Assembly: GCA_041398785.1 (NCBI GenBank)
Contig: JAWKUA010000002.1
Span: forward strand, 186,001-250,000
Source of the DNA: Planctomycetaceae bacterium
GTDB lineage: Bacteria > Planctomycetota > Planctomycetia > Planctomycetales > Planctomycetaceae
Reading direction: 5' to 3'
DNA: 64,000 nt
The notes under the pieces were generated by a model, which ran no database searches, had not been told where the DNA came from, and worked only from the letters and a program-made list of their open reading frames with translations. A program made the position numbers and the translations under genes. Shown here piece by piece: positions 1 to 9,159 of the stretch. Every line of letters begins with the position of its first letter. Within the stretch, counting starts at the first letter, position 1.

Positions 1-2
1 GA

Positions 3-476
3 TGCCCGATTGAAAGCTGGGGAGGCTCCATCGCCGGACGACCGGCATCCTGGCAGGACCGAATCAACTGGCTGGGAACCCGCGACCCGGCACCGCTGCT
101 TTCGATATCCGCTGCGATTGAATTCCTGCAGCGAATCGGGCTCGATGCGTTTCGCCGACACGCGAAATCGCTGGTGCTTGAAGCGCGCCGGCAACTGCTG
201 GAACTCGATGGCGCGGGGCCGCTGTGTACTCCGAACCCCGAGAACGTCGTCAGCATGTGCAGCGTGGAACTGCCGCAACCGGCCGACTGGAAACCCGGCT
301 TCCACGGCCATCCCGATCCGCTGCAGATCGAACTTCGCGACGTTCACCGCATCGAGATCCCCGTGGCGTCCTGGAACGGACGACGATTCCTGAGAATCTC
401 CGCTCACCTGTATAACTCGTCGGATGACGTGACGCGGCTGATCGAAAGCCTGCAGTCCTGCAAACACCTCCGTTAG
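3..476 (+). CDS. Class V aminotransferase, isopenicillin N epimerase-like (5' end cut off)
   Basis: This is the C-terminal part of a PLP-dependent class V (NifS/isopenicillin N epimerase-like) enzyme. It is open from the left edge of the window and stops with TAG at 474-476. The reading contains WLGTRDPAPLL near its beginning, which resembles the GTxD region of this family. It also contains a C-terminal segment RIEIPVASWNGRRFLRIS followed by a helix, typical of the small domain that closes over the active site. The Schiff-base lysine lies upstream of the window, so catalytic competence cannot be judged. It is probably cytosolic; the exact substrate cannot be told, and a cysteine desulfurase-like or amino-acid epimerase role are both possible. 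A short GC hairpin follows the stop. Confidence 0.75.
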   Translation, partial: CPIESWGGSIAGRPASWQDRINWLGTRDPAPLLSISAAIEFLQRIGLDAFRRHAKSLVLEARRQLLELDGAGPLCTPNPENVVSMCSVELPQPADWKPGFHGHPDPLQIELRDVHRIEIPVASWNGRRFLRISAHLYNSSDDVTRLIESLQSCKHLR

Positions 477-477
477 G

Positions 478-492
478 CGGCCGCTTCGGCCG
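478..492. terminator. Possible hairpin after the aminotransferase gene
   Basis: CGGCCG-CTT-CGGCCG forms a 6-bp perfect stem with a 3-nt loop two bases after the stop codon. No T-run follows, so intrinsic termination is uncertain. It lies between convergent genes. Confidence 0.3.
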
Positions 493-629
493 ATGCCGTC
501 TGCAATTCCCGCTGAGCTGCCGACCGAATGCAAAGTCGGCCGTTGTTGTGCTGTCTCCTGCGGTATACCAGACATCGCGCTGCGTTGCAGAATCTGCAGG
601 CGATCTGACGACTCCGCTGGAATCAGGCG

Positions 630-3600
630 CTACGGCACGAGTGCACCGTTGACGAGAATTCGGCCGTTGGCACTTCCGACGAACGAGAATGGTGTTTCGA
701 TAAACGAGCCGCCACCCGGGTTCAGCAGAAAGACCAGGTTGTTGTTCAGGCCGGAAAGATTGATTGTTCCGGCAACGGCCCGGAAGCGAATCCCTTCCTC
801 CGCCAGCGTTCCGACACCCAGGTCAAACAGACCGATCTGGTTGCCGCTGATATTGAACGCCGACGGCTGACTGACGGAATTGAAGATCATGCCGGCACCG
901 CCATCACCGTTGAACGCCATCAGGTTGTTCGAAATGTCCATCAGCGTGTTGGCGGCCAGCCGGAATGTCATGCCGGTGCTGTCGAATCCGTCCATTTGAA
1001 ACGCGTTGCCGGTGATGTTGGAGGATGACATTCCCAAAGTCTGCATCTGCAGGGCTGTCGCGTTGGGCTGCACGCTGACCACGCCGTTGCTGATGATGTC
1101 GGTCAGCAGTTCATCGGTGATGGAGAACGTCTGGATGTCCATCGCCGTCTCCGTTTCGTTGATGTCGAAACCATTCAGTTCAAAGTTGTTGTTGGCCAGC
1201 CGAACCCTGGCGGGACCGTTCCAGGCGAACTTGAAGCCCGTTTCTGACAGGTCCAGAGGATTGACGTCCAGCACATCGGTGACTGTCAGTGAACTGTCCT
1301 GAACGTTCACGTCAATGTGCGCGCCGACGGCAGAGGCCGTGTTCAGAATGTTCAGGATGTCGTCGGAGTTGTCGACAAACGTTGTCCGCTCGACATTGAT
1401 GACGTACGGATTGTCGTAGTCAATGAACAGTGTAGTGTCCGGATCATTGGGCACTTCGGTGTAGGTCATCCGAATCGTTTCGCGGTCCAGATCTGCCCCT
1501 GCAACGGCCGGGTTGTTGTCACCGTTGTCATCAAACAGCGAATCCTGAATGTCCAGCAGAGTCAGATTCTGTCCATCGATCCCGCGGAAGTTGGAACGCG
1601 TCATGGAGACAAACAGCAGTTCCAGGAACTGATCGTCGGTTGTCGTAATTCCGCTGTTCAGGACGGTGATGCCGGTCTGGTTATCATCAAATGACACGGA
1701 TTTCAGGCTGATCTGACCACCGTTCTCAAGCTGCGCGCCGGAGATGCCTGCGCCGGTAATGGCACCGCCCAGACCAAACGCGTTGGGAACCTGAGGGCCA
1801 ACGTCGAACGTCTTCATCCCGGGACGATTCGTCTCCACCAGTCGCAGGCCGAAGTCCGGTGACCCGGTGCTGGTCAGCGTGTCGAGGTGGATGTTGATGC
1901 CGGACTGCTCGATGTCGACCGCGGCAGCAAGGTTGCTGTTGACGTTACCGGTACCCACGCGGATGCTCTCGTTGTTGAATCCAAAGAAGCCGACTCCGCC
2001 GTTGGACTGAATGTCCACATTGTTGAAGATCATTTGTGCCGGACCGTTCGTGCCGGCAACGTTATTGACCAGGTTGACGCCTGCTCCGCCGCCGGGGTTC
2101 CCCGTGGCGTTCAGGATCCCCAGCGATTCAAACAGCACCAGCGCTTCGGAATCCTGAATATCGACGGCGGCCGCGGTGGATCCCGACAGGTTGTCCACAC
2201 CGGTGCCCTGCTGAAACGAGACAACGCCGTCGGAATTGAGAATCTGAATCCCTTCGGCTCCCCGCTGACTGATGCCCGTGCCGCCCGCGAAGACGGTCGA
2301 ACCACTGTCGTTCAGAATCGCGATTCCCTGCGTTGCGGCGGAGACAATCGTTGTCAGTCCGTTGACGCTGAAACTGCTGCCATCCGCATTGCTGAGCAGT
2401 TCGATTCCGCGGCCCAGACTGCCGTTGATTGTCAGAGCCCGCGCGAACTGCACGGATCCGCCGGCAAGTGTACTGTCGACGCTGACGGCTGCAGCGGTTC
2501 CCGAAGCCGCGTTTCCTATCGTCACGTCCTGCGAGAATGTCACGTTGCCTTCAAGGTTATTGATGTCGATGCCAGCGCCGTTCGGGTTTGTGATGGACAG
2601 ATTGTCAAACAGCGTACGGCCTGTGGTACCGGAAATCAGCACGGACGGTCCGGCGGCGTTGTTCACGACAGTTGCGTTCCGCAGTGAATTCCGGAACGCG
2701 TAATCTCCGGAACTGTTTGTAACGGAGATTCCCGTCCCCGTGCTGTCCTGAATGTTGGCGTTGTCAATCGTCGCATTGGATGCCGTATCACGGATCACAA
2801 TGCCCGCTCCGCCCGTATCATTGATCGTGGAACGGAACATGTTCACAGACCCGGCCGTCATGTTTTCGATCAGCACCGCTTCCTGAGAAGTGTTCTCGAT
2901 GTGGCCGAACGCAGGATCAAGCCCGACACTGGTGGAAGTAAAACCGATCACGCCCGTCCCTCCATTGACATGAAAGGCGGGCCCGGTCGCATTCGTGATG
3001 ATGGTGTCCAGGATCGTTGTCGAATCCATCGTGTTTTGCAGCAGGATGCCGGCGCCTCCCGCGTTCTGAACCAGAACATCGCTGACCCTGGTCCCGCCGA
3101 CTCCGTCGCTGAAGATGCCGTTGCCCCCCGGACCATCGATAATGAAACCGCCGAAGCTGCTGCCGTCACCCAGAGTCACCGCGTTGCCCGCGGAACCGGA
3201 CAGCATCGGCCGCAACAGAATGGGATCAATCGCAGCCGTCGACAGCAACGGACCGAACGGAGCCGGCCCCAGCGTTGCCAGGTTAGACGCGAACGTCGGC
3301 GAATCCGGCAGGATCAGCGGATCACTGATTCCGTCGACCGTGATCTCGTTCATGACCTTACGATTGCCCGTCGCACCGGCAATCAGGCCTTCACCGAACA
3401 GATTCTGATTCGTCGCAAGCACGACGGTGTTATCCGGAGCCGCGGCAAACGTGCTTCCCGCATGGACGAACACCAGGTCGGCTCCCGGAACAGCCAGACC
3501 CGACGCCAGCGAATTCAGCGGATCTTCGACTGTTCCGATGAACGGGCCGCCCAGATCGTTGCTGTTGACATGCACGACGTTAAACGGCAATCCGGTCGCC

Positions 3601-4586
3601 GGATTGATCGCGATCAACGGTGCCGTAGCCACGTCCGAAGTGGAAGTAGCGATCGTCAGGTTGCGGCGAACCGGTTCGGCAAACCGCTGGATGGCCGATC
3701 GACGCGTGTGTTCCTGACTCTTGAAACCGCCGAAGTGGACAACCGCGTTGAAGGCAACGTTCGTGCTGAATTGAGAATCGTCCGTCACCTTCAGAGACAG
3801 TTCCAGCCAATCGGCGATGTCGGCCTGCAGGCGGGTGGAGAAGCCGGAAAACCCGGGGATGTTTTCACCCTGGTAGTAGTATCCGCCGCCGAACGCCCGA
3901 ACGTCGAACTGTTCGGCGAGCTTGCCCGGCAACAGCACGCCGATTTCCGAATCGAATCCTTCCAGAGCCTCAGCGAACGAATTGATCTGGTTGAACGTGA
4001 TGTTGTTCGCGACAAACGCGGCACTGGACTGGTCGATTCGAGAACCGACCATCTCCGATGTGTTTCCGAACGGCCGGTAATAGTTGCCGCGAGCTTCCCA
4101 GCGGTTTGCCAGAAGTTCTCCGCCGAATGTCCAGGACCGGAAATGAGCGCCCGTTGTCTGATCGCGATCGAAGTAACCGTAGCCGCCGACGACGATGTCC
4201 GGTCCCAGTAAGTAATGCCGGTATCCGGTACCGAAGCTCCACGCCAGGTCTCCGCCGTTGTCCATGACAATTCGGGAGTCGCCGAACAGATAGCTGTCTC
4301 CGGCGCTAAAGTACGGTGACAATTCCACGTGAGACACCGATTGCAGTCGGCCGACCGTGTTACCGGCGTCGTGACCGCCGCGGAATCTCATCCCGAATCC
4401 CCGACGGTTCTCGTCCATCGTTGAACTGGCCGAACCGGAAGAGGAACCCGAAAACGGCGTCCTGGAATACGTCATCCCGTCAAATTGCGCCTGCGCGCAC
4501 GGCTGACTCAACAGGGATATGCTGCCACACAGCAGCAGCAGACAGGCACGTGACGTGACTCGCCAGGCGGTTCGAACGTTCGTCAT
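630..4586 (-). CDS. Inverse-autotransporter-like outer-membrane beta-barrel with beta-helix passenger
   Basis: This is a predicted surface protein of 1318 residues. ATG at 4586 is preferred because GAGGA lies about 5 nt upstream and the reading then starts with a classic signal peptide (basic start, then LLLLCGSISLL, cleavage near AQA-QF). A farther ATG at 4655 has no such features. Residues of roughly 35-310 resemble the intimin/invasin-type inverse autotransporter beta domain, including SFGTGYRHYLLG and VVGGYGYFDRDQ followed by aromatic-rich alternating strands. From about 350 the protein becomes long runs of short repeats rich in Asn, Gly, Ile and Val, as in right-handed parallel beta-helix passengers. 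No Ig-like invasin domains are evident. It probably exposes an adhesive or polysaccharide-binding helix at the cell surface. The gene is monocistronic and convergent with the aminotransferase. Confidence 0.75.
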   Translation of the reverse strand: MTNVRTAWRVTSRACLLLLCGSISLLSQPCAQAQFDGMTYSRTPFSGSSSGSASSTMDENRRGFGMRFRGGHDAGNTVGRLQSVSHVELSPYFSAGDSYLFGDSRIVMDNGGDLAWSFGTGYRHYLLGPDIVVGGYGYFDRDQTTGAHFRSWTFGGELLANRWEARGNYYRPFGNTSEMVGSRIDQSSAAFVANNITFNQINSFAEALEGFDSEIGVLLPGKLAEQFDVRAFGGGYYYQGENIPGFSGFSTRLQADIADWLELSLKVTDDSQFSTNVAFNAVVHFGGFKSQEHTRRSAIQRFAEPVRRNLTIATSTSDVATAPLIAINPATGLPFNVVHVNSNDLGGPFIGTVEDPLNSLASGLAVPGADLVFVHAGSTFAAAPDNTVVLATNQNLFGEGLIAGATGNRKVMNEITVDGISDPLILPDSPTFASNLATLGPAPFGPLLSTAAIDPILLRPMLSGSAGNAVTLGDGSSFGGFIIDGPGGNGIFSDGVGGTRVSDVLVQNAGGAGILLQNTMDSTTILDTIITNATGPAFHVNGGTGVIGFTSTSVGLDPAFGHIENTSQEAVLIENMTAGSVNMFRSTINDTGGAGIVIRDTASNATIDNANIQDSTGTGISVTNSSGDYAFRNSLRNATVVNNAAGPSVLISGTTGRTLFDNLSITNPNGAGIDINNLEGNVTFSQDVTIGNAASGTAAAVSVDSTLAGGSVQFARALTINGSLGRGIELLSNADGSSFSVNGLTTIVSAATQGIAILNDSGSTVFAGGTGISQRGAEGIQILNSDGVVSFQQGTGVDNLSGSTAAAVDIQDSEALVLFESLGILNATGNPGGGAGVNLVNNVAGTNGPAQMIFNNVDIQSNGGVGFFGFNNESIRVGTGNVNSNLAAAVDIEQSGINIHLDTLTSTGSPDFGLRLVETNRPGMKTFDVGPQVPNAFGLGGAITGAGISGAQLENGGQISLKSVSFDDNQTGITVLNSGITTTDDQFLELLFVSMTRSNFRGIDGQNLTLLDIQDSLFDDNGDNNPAVAGADLDRETIRMTYTEVPNDPDTTLFIDYDNPYVINVERTTFVDNSDDILNILNTASAVGAHIDVNVQDSSLTVTDVLDVNPLDLSETGFKFAWNGPARVRLANNNFELNGFDINETETAMDIQTFSITDELLTDIISNGVVSVQPNATALQMQTLGMSSSNITGNAFQMDGFDSTGMTFRLAANTLMDISNNLMAFNGDGGAGMIFNSVSQPSAFNISGNQIGLFDLGVGTLAEEGIRFRAVAGTINLSGLNNNLVFLLNPGGGSFIETPFSFVGSANGRILVNGALVP

Positions 4587-5289
4587 GACGTTCCTCGAAT
4601 CGAAGATGAGATTCGCGTACCGGCTGGCACGCTGATCTGCTGCGAACGGCATCATGCTGTTCCTGCATCAGATGTTGGTGAGACTGCTTTCGAAACAGAC
4701 TGCCGAAAGGGTATTCCGCCGCGCTGTGCGGAGAATCCTCCCGCCAATTCCGTAATCAAGAGAGAGAGGCGGCGGTTTTAGCGGTGCCTGAGCCACGCAG
4801 CAACATGGCTTGGCGGGGGTGACCACCGGAAAATCTGAGCAGTTGGCAGCGGTCGTCGGAACTTCAGCCGAAAAAACAGGTTGCCGAAATCTGCTCGGCA
4901 AAATTCGCCTGAATGATGTTCACTGGCAGCCACTTTCAGATCTCAACAGGAAGTGAACACATGTTCATTTTGAACGCCACGGCGGCGGTGCGTCACGCGT
5001 GGTTCGATAAACCCCGATACGCGACCGACGGCGGGGCGACGCTTCCGCCGAGCCGTGTGTGCGGGAGGACGTCCGATGCGGCAGCGGCTCTGCAGGCGCC
5101 TCTCCTTCCCGGTTTTGCGCCTTTCCAATGATCGCGCAGGCGCGATTGACTCCCCCGTCCGGATGCCTCGCCAAAGCGATCCAGCAAAATTGGGATGACG
5201 AAGCACGGGGCCGACGTGCGACCCGCGGGGGCGGCAGCGAGCGGGACCACGGCCCGTTCCGCCTCGTCTTCGCCGGTTCTGAACCCATT
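4587..5289. other. Gene-free spacer with a dispersed coding-type repeat
   Basis: About 700 bp lie between the starts/ends of two minus-strand genes. Open frames here lack family resemblance and overlap on both strands. The only recognisable content is the GEAPAEP-type repeat listed separately near 5040-5114. The promoter of the autotransporter-like gene should lie just above 4586, but I see no convincing -35/-10 pair. Confidence 0.5.
5035..5114 (-). repeat. Dispersed NREGEAPAEP-type repeat, intergenic copy
   Basis: Read on the minus strand, 5114-5086 encodes NREGEAPAEP, and about 40 bases further on comes a second block encoding GSAEAS. The same two-block arrangement, NREGEAPAEP then GSGEAS, occurs on the plus strand at 39474-39580 inside a real gene. 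Here it is not inside any gene I can support. Confidence 0.6.
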
Positions 5290-5688
5290 CTACGAAGCGG
5301 CTGGTGGCGTGCGGCTCAGCCAGAACCAGATTCCGGCGGCCGTCCAGTGCAGCAAGACGATAGCCGCCAGCATCGCTCGAAAGGTCAGTTTCAGCGTCTT
5401 ATGGCGAAAGTATTGCTGTCCCATCACGGCACCCGGCCAGCCGCCGCAAAGAGCCACCAGGTGGAGAGACTTCTCGGAAATCCGGGACTTGTCGCGTTCC
5501 GCACGAAGTTTGTCGTAGCCATACAGTCCGAACGCCGCAGCGCTGAGAATTGACGTCGTCCACACGTAGACGGTCGCGACGATTCCGGGAGCGAACGTCG
5601 AACTGGCGAGCGTCATCACAGAAACAACCACGCAGATCGTGAGCCACACCAGGGCCACACCGGTCCAGAGTTTTTGAAGCGTCTTCAT
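5290..5688 (-). CDS. DUF1294 family small membrane protein
   Basis: The product is a protein of about 132 residues. The DUF1294 signature is clear: YGYDKLRA, then RISEKSLHLVALCGGWPGA, then GQQYFRHKTLKLTFR. Hydrophobic segments near residues 8-28, 35-52 and 105-123 flank this loop, so it should be an inner-membrane protein. The family has no assigned biochemical role; some members carry an extra N-terminal cold-shock domain, which is absent here. ATG at 5688 (MKTLQKL) is chosen over the upstream ATG at 5718 because it places a charged start directly before the first membrane helix. It stands alone, divergent from the gene at 5878. Confidence 0.8.
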   Translation of the reverse strand: MKTLQKLWTGVALVWLTICVVVSVMTLASSTFAPGIVATVYVWTTSILSAAAFGLYGYDKLRAERDKSRISEKSLHLVALCGGWPGAVMGQQYFRHKTLKLTFRAMLAAIVLLHWTAAGIWFWLSRTPPAAS

Positions 5689-5877
5689 CAGTGTCGGCCC
5701 CGGCGGCTGTGGTCTCAATCGTGCAAATCAGTGGCGTTTCGGCCAAGTGCGGCGAATCTTTGCCTGCCGGGCTGAGTTTCTACAATTCGGCGGCGAGATT
5801 CGCTACTCCGCTGCGAATCGCCGCTGGGACTTGATTTCTCCTGCCGCACGATGCGGTGTTTCTCCTGGATCCCCGGA

Positions 5878-7767
5878 ATGTCCGCCATGTTCTCCTTTTT
5901 CCGTCGACGATCGTTTCTGTTGCTGGCGTGCGTCGCCGTGATCACCGCCACACTTTCCGGCACGGCAGGTCAGGTGCGGGCTCAATCGGACGATGAGAAC
6001 AACCCGCTGGGAATTCGATCGGTCAAAACCGGCACCAAACCGCTTGTCGTCGCTTCACTGGCGAGCCTGAACCGCGCCAAAGAGAAGCTGGCCTATGTTT
6101 TCGACGCGGCGGGTGCTCCGGACACGCTGGACGCGATTCTGAGCCGCATCGAAGACAATGCCGGCGGGCTGGAAGGCATCGACTGGGATCGTCCGATCGG
6201 GATCATGGCCTATCTGGGCAGTGTCTTTCCTCCGGCGTTCGAATTTGTCGTTTTCATGCCCGTTGACGACATCGCCAGTTTTCAGCGCACGCTGGAACTC
6301 GGGACGGTAGTGATGGTCAATGTCCCGAACCAGGACGGTCGCTATGAACTGATTGGCCCTCAGCAAACGTCTCAGATGCGCATCGAACAGGGGTATGCCT
6401 TCATTCAGTTGCCGTTCTTCGAACCGGATCCGGCGTTCGATCGCGACCTTCCCGCGCCGGAAACTCTGGCCGCCGCGCTGGCGACACAGTTCGACGTGGC
6501 GATCACGCTGGACGTCGAAGCGGTTCCCAAAGCCACCCGCGATCTGATTCTGAATCTGCTGACCGCGACGATGTCGACTCAGATGCAGCAGCGTGACGAC
6601 GAACCGGAAAGTCTGTACGAAATCCGGCGGTCGTGGATGCAGGGTGACATCGACGGCCTGAAGCTGCTGATGGATGAACTCAACCGGCTGACAATCGGCG
6701 TCAGGGTCTCGGCGGAGGAACGGTCGCTGAATCTGGACATGGTCTTCGAAGCGCCCGAAGGCACCAAACTGCTGCAGGAAATCTTCGAATCGACGGCGAA
6801 ACCCAGCTACTTCACTCCGCTGCTGAGCGACGAATCGCCGGTCTCGCTGTCGATGTCGTCCATCCTCAGCAAACGGGACCGCGAACGCTATTCAGGAGTC
6901 TTCGAAGGTCTGAAACACGAGCTGGCGCGGCAGATTGACATCAACGGCCTGGGCGACGCACCGGAAGAAAACGGCCCGCTGAATTCCGGACTGTCCGCGC
7001 TGCAGAAAACGTTTATGGAGGGACACCTGGACCTTTTCGGTCAGTGCTATGCTGATTCCAGTGACAAGCTGGCGATTGTGGGAGCCTGGCGAGTCGAAGA
7101 CGGTGACGCCATCGCGGCCGGACTGTTCGATCTGCTGCAGCGGGTCAAAGACCAGAAGGACATCGGCGACATTCAGACCGGCTACAACGAACACGCCGGC
7201 ATTACATTCCACAGGATTGTGTTCAAGGGCACCGATCCGGCCCGCGACGAACTGTTCGGCAGAAACTCCGCCTTCATCTTCGGCGTGGGAACACGATCTG
7301 CCTGGGGCTGCGTTGGCGGCGATGATGCCTTCAGGACGCTCACCGGAGTCATGGATCAGCTTGCCGCCGCCTATGAATCGCCGCAGGAACGCCAGGCTCC
7401 GCCGTCATTTCGCCTGGTCGTCAACGTCAACCAGTTGCTTGAACTTCAACAGGGCGTCCGCACCGCTGTTGAAACGACTGCCGCCGATGAAGCAGCCGAA
7501 ACCGGTGCCGAAGGGCAGGCGAGCGACACTGCCGGACAGGATCAGGGCCGGCCGAATCGCCTGAACAACCCGCGCGAGCGGTTTCGACAGCGCCGCGAAC
7601 AGGCTGGAAAGCGGTTTCGCGAAACGATGGCCGAAGGCGGGGACCGTATCGAAGTTGACTTTCGCCTGATCGAAAACGGCGGTCGTACGCGGATCAAGCT
7701 GGGTGAGGCATTCGTTCGCTTCATCGGCCGGCAGGTCGCGTCCCGCTTTGGCGGCGAGAGTGACTGA
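5878..7767 (+). CDS. Exported protein of unknown function
   Basis: The product is about 629 residues with an N-terminal signal peptide (FFRRRSFLLLACVAVITA, likely cleavage near VRA-QS). I recognise no catalytic motif or named domain. The body is a soluble mix of helices and strands, and a stretch near residues 535-590 is rich in Ala, Glu, Arg and Gln and probably disordered or helical, followed by a short conserved-looking C-terminal segment (VDFRLIENGGRTRIK). Start choice is between ATG at 5878 and ATG at 5890; both precede the signal peptide and neither has a strong ribosome site. It is probably periplasmic and restricted to planctomycetes. It is convergent with the gene ending at 7788, with a 20-bp gap. 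Confidence 0.7.
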   Translation: MSAMFSFFRRRSFLLLACVAVITATLSGTAGQVRAQSDDENNPLGIRSVKTGTKPLVVASLASLNRAKEKLAYVFDAAGAPDTLDAILSRIEDNAGGLEGIDWDRPIGIMAYLGSVFPPAFEFVVFMPVDDIASFQRTLELGTVVMVNVPNQDGRYELIGPQQTSQMRIEQGYAFIQLPFFEPDPAFDRDLPAPETLAAALATQFDVAITLDVEAVPKATRDLILNLLTATMSTQMQQRDDEPESLYEIRRSWMQGDIDGLKLLMDELNRLTIGVRVSAEERSLNLDMVFEAPEGTKLLQEIFESTAKPSYFTPLLSDESPVSLSMSSILSKRDRERYSGVFEGLKHELARQIDINGLGDAPEENGPLNSGLSALQKTFMEGHLDLFGQCYADSSDKLAIVGAWRVEDGDAIAAGLFDLLQRVKDQKDIGDIQTGYNEHAGITFHRIVFKGTDPARDELFGRNSAFIFGVGTRSAWGCVGGDDAFRTLTGVMDQLAAAYESPQERQAPPSFRLVVNVNQLLELQQGVRTAVETTAADEAAETGAEGQASDTAGQDQGRPNRLNNPRERFRQRREQAGKRFRETMAEGGDRIEVDFRLIENGGRTRIKLGEAFVRFIGRQVASRFGGESD

Positions 7768-7787
7768 GCGGTGCCGACCAGGAAGTG

Positions 7788-8474
7788 TCAGAACTCCGGT
7801 TCCGGTGGCGTAAACGTCAGATCCTGAATCGGTTTGTTGTGGCGAGTAAAGCGGCGTGTGAAATACCAGAACGGAATCCTCGCAAACCACAGCGCAAACG
7901 ATTGAAGGTGCCGGGACTGAGCCTTCAGTTCCGACTCAAGCAGATCTTCAAACGGCACATCACCGGAATCCGGCGTGAGTCCTTCCGTCGAATAGATCCA
8001 CTCAATCGCCGCACGGTGATGTTCCCACAGCACCGCTGCGTCACGGGATTCGAATGTCTGCACCCAGTTTCCCGGCATCGAAGGAAACAACTGTCCGTCG
8101 CGGCTTCCGCCAGTGGTCAGCGTTCGCTGTGACAGAATCGTGACCCAGTCCATCGACTGAGCTGCGCCCTGGACAAGATAGACGCAAAAGTAGGTGGCCT
8201 CACCGGGCCGAGCCCATGCGACAATTGTCGGTTCCATCGCCAGATGCCTGGCCCGAAACGCGCCGAGCGGCCTGATTCCCTGATCACGCAGCCATTGACC
8301 GTCAATTTCCAGCCGTGAACCCAGCGCCAGCTTCAGCGCCTTCTTCATCGACTCGGGCGAAAGCTCCTGCAGCTCAACCTTCGCAAACGACATCACGGGC
8401 ATGGCACCGGCAACCGCAATCAGCGCCCAGAAAGCCACGCCAAGGCCTGCAAAAATCATCATCACTTCAAACAT
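7788..8474 (-). CDS. Membrane-anchored protein of unknown function
   Basis: The product is 228 residues. One N-terminal transmembrane segment (roughly residues 4-28, FAGLGVAFWALIAVAGAMPV) is followed by a soluble domain with many aromatic residues (FCVYLVQGAAQSMDWV, then EHHRAAIEWIYS). It ends in a basic, aromatic-rich tail, FARIPFWYFTRRFTRHNK, which could lie on the membrane surface. I do not recognise the family. It is transcribed away from the XRE/ImmA locus; the 240-bp space between carries the plus-strand promoter at 8608. Function is unknown. Confidence 0.6.
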   Translation of the reverse strand: MFEVMMIFAGLGVAFWALIAVAGAMPVMSFAKVELQELSPESMKKALKLALGSRLEIDGQWLRDQGIRPLGAFRARHLAMEPTIVAWARPGEATYFCVYLVQGAAQSMDWVTILSQRTLTTGGSRDGQLFPSMPGNWVQTFESRDAAVLWEHHRAAIEWIYSTEGLTPDSGDVPFEDLLESELKAQSRHLQSFALWFARIPFWYFTRRFTRHNKPIQDLTFTPPEPEF

Positions 8475-8606
8475 CGATCAAGCCTTCTCGCTGCTGTTCC
8501 GGGGACCAAAGCCTGGTTGCGCGGCTCCGGGAAAGAAAACACGGTTGCGCTCGGCACTCCACGAATCCTCATGCCGCATGAATCATTCTGCGCGCCGAAA
8601 ATTGCT

Positions 8607-8625
8607 GTTGACAGTAAATGTCAAC
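8607..8625. promoter_or_regulatory. Putative operator, inverted repeat over the -35 box
   Basis: GTTGACA, five bases, TGTCAAC: perfect 7-bp arms. A near-identical site (TTGACA, five bases, TATCAA) lies at 10011-10027 upstream of csrA. The neighbouring XRE protein is the obvious candidate ligand; this is inference from position and symmetry. Confidence 0.55.
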
Positions 8626-8635
8626 TCAATATGCT
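8608..8635 (+). promoter_or_regulatory. Sigma-70-type promoter of the XRE/ImmA locus
   Basis: TTGACA at 8608-8613 and TATGCT at 8630-8635 are separated by 16 bp. The -35 box is a perfect match to the E. coli consensus and is one arm of an inverted repeat, so a repressor bound there would block the promoter. Confidence 0.6.
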
Positions 8636-8716
8636 TCGCACCACTGACGCTGTTCGGCCCGATCGATCCGGGGAAGCGTCGCATCACTGCGTCCACGCGG
8701 CAAGGGAGTGTGCAAG

Positions 8717-9067
8717 ATGACGACAATCGGACAGCGAATCCGCGAATTGCGAAAACAGCGAAATCTCACGCAGCGGGAACTGGCGGACCGCATCGGGATC
8801 AATTTCACCTACTTGAGCCGCGTGGAAAACGACCGGCTGGATGCCGATCAAACACCGCGCGAGGACACGCTGCAGAAGCTTGCGAAAGCACTGAACACCG
8901 ACGCTGACGAACTGCTGTTGCTGGCTCGCCGGATCCCGGATTCGTTTCGGGATCGTATTCTGGCAAAGCCGGCTGTGTTCCGCCGAATCCTGAGCCTGTC
9001 GGACGACGCGCTGGCTGATCTGCTGGACAACGTGGAAAGCAGCGACGCTCGCCGGCGCGGGCGCTGA
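8717..9067 (+). CDS. XRE-family helix-turn-helix repressor paired with ImmA
   Basis: The product is 116 residues. The N-terminal Cro/C1-type DNA-binding domain spans about residues 5-65 (IGQRIRELRKQRNLTQRELA, then YLSRVENDR and the following recognition region). The C-terminal 45 residues are helical and charged and may mediate dimerisation or recognition by the peptidase encoded next. ATG at 8717 is preferred over GTG at 8708 because AAGGGAG sits 8 nt before it. The gene is followed 92 bp later by an ImmA/IrrE-type peptidase. This is the organisation of ImmR-ImmA and DdrO-IrrE pairs, in which the peptidase cleaves the repressor on a stress signal. The inverted repeat over its promoter suggests autorepression. 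Confidence 0.85.
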   Translation: MTTIGQRIRELRKQRNLTQRELADRIGINFTYLSRVENDRLDADQTPREDTLQKLAKALNTDADELLLLARRIPDSFRDRILAKPAVFRRILSLSDDALADLLDNVESSDARRRGR

Positions 9068-9159
9068 TTCACACCGGTTTTCCGGCCTGAATTCACACAT
9101 CGCACGTTTCGGCCGCCGACACCAGTTAGTGCCGACCGGAGGCAGGGAGCCACACTGAC

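Noticed and set aside
1887..4211. Plus-strand open frames of 266 and 436 codons
   Set aside because: They are antisense shadows of the autotransporter-like gene, Arg/Asp/Gln-rich with no domain.
5059..5553. Plus-strand open frame of 164 codons
   Set aside because: It begins in the dispersed repeat and then runs antisense to the DUF1294 gene.
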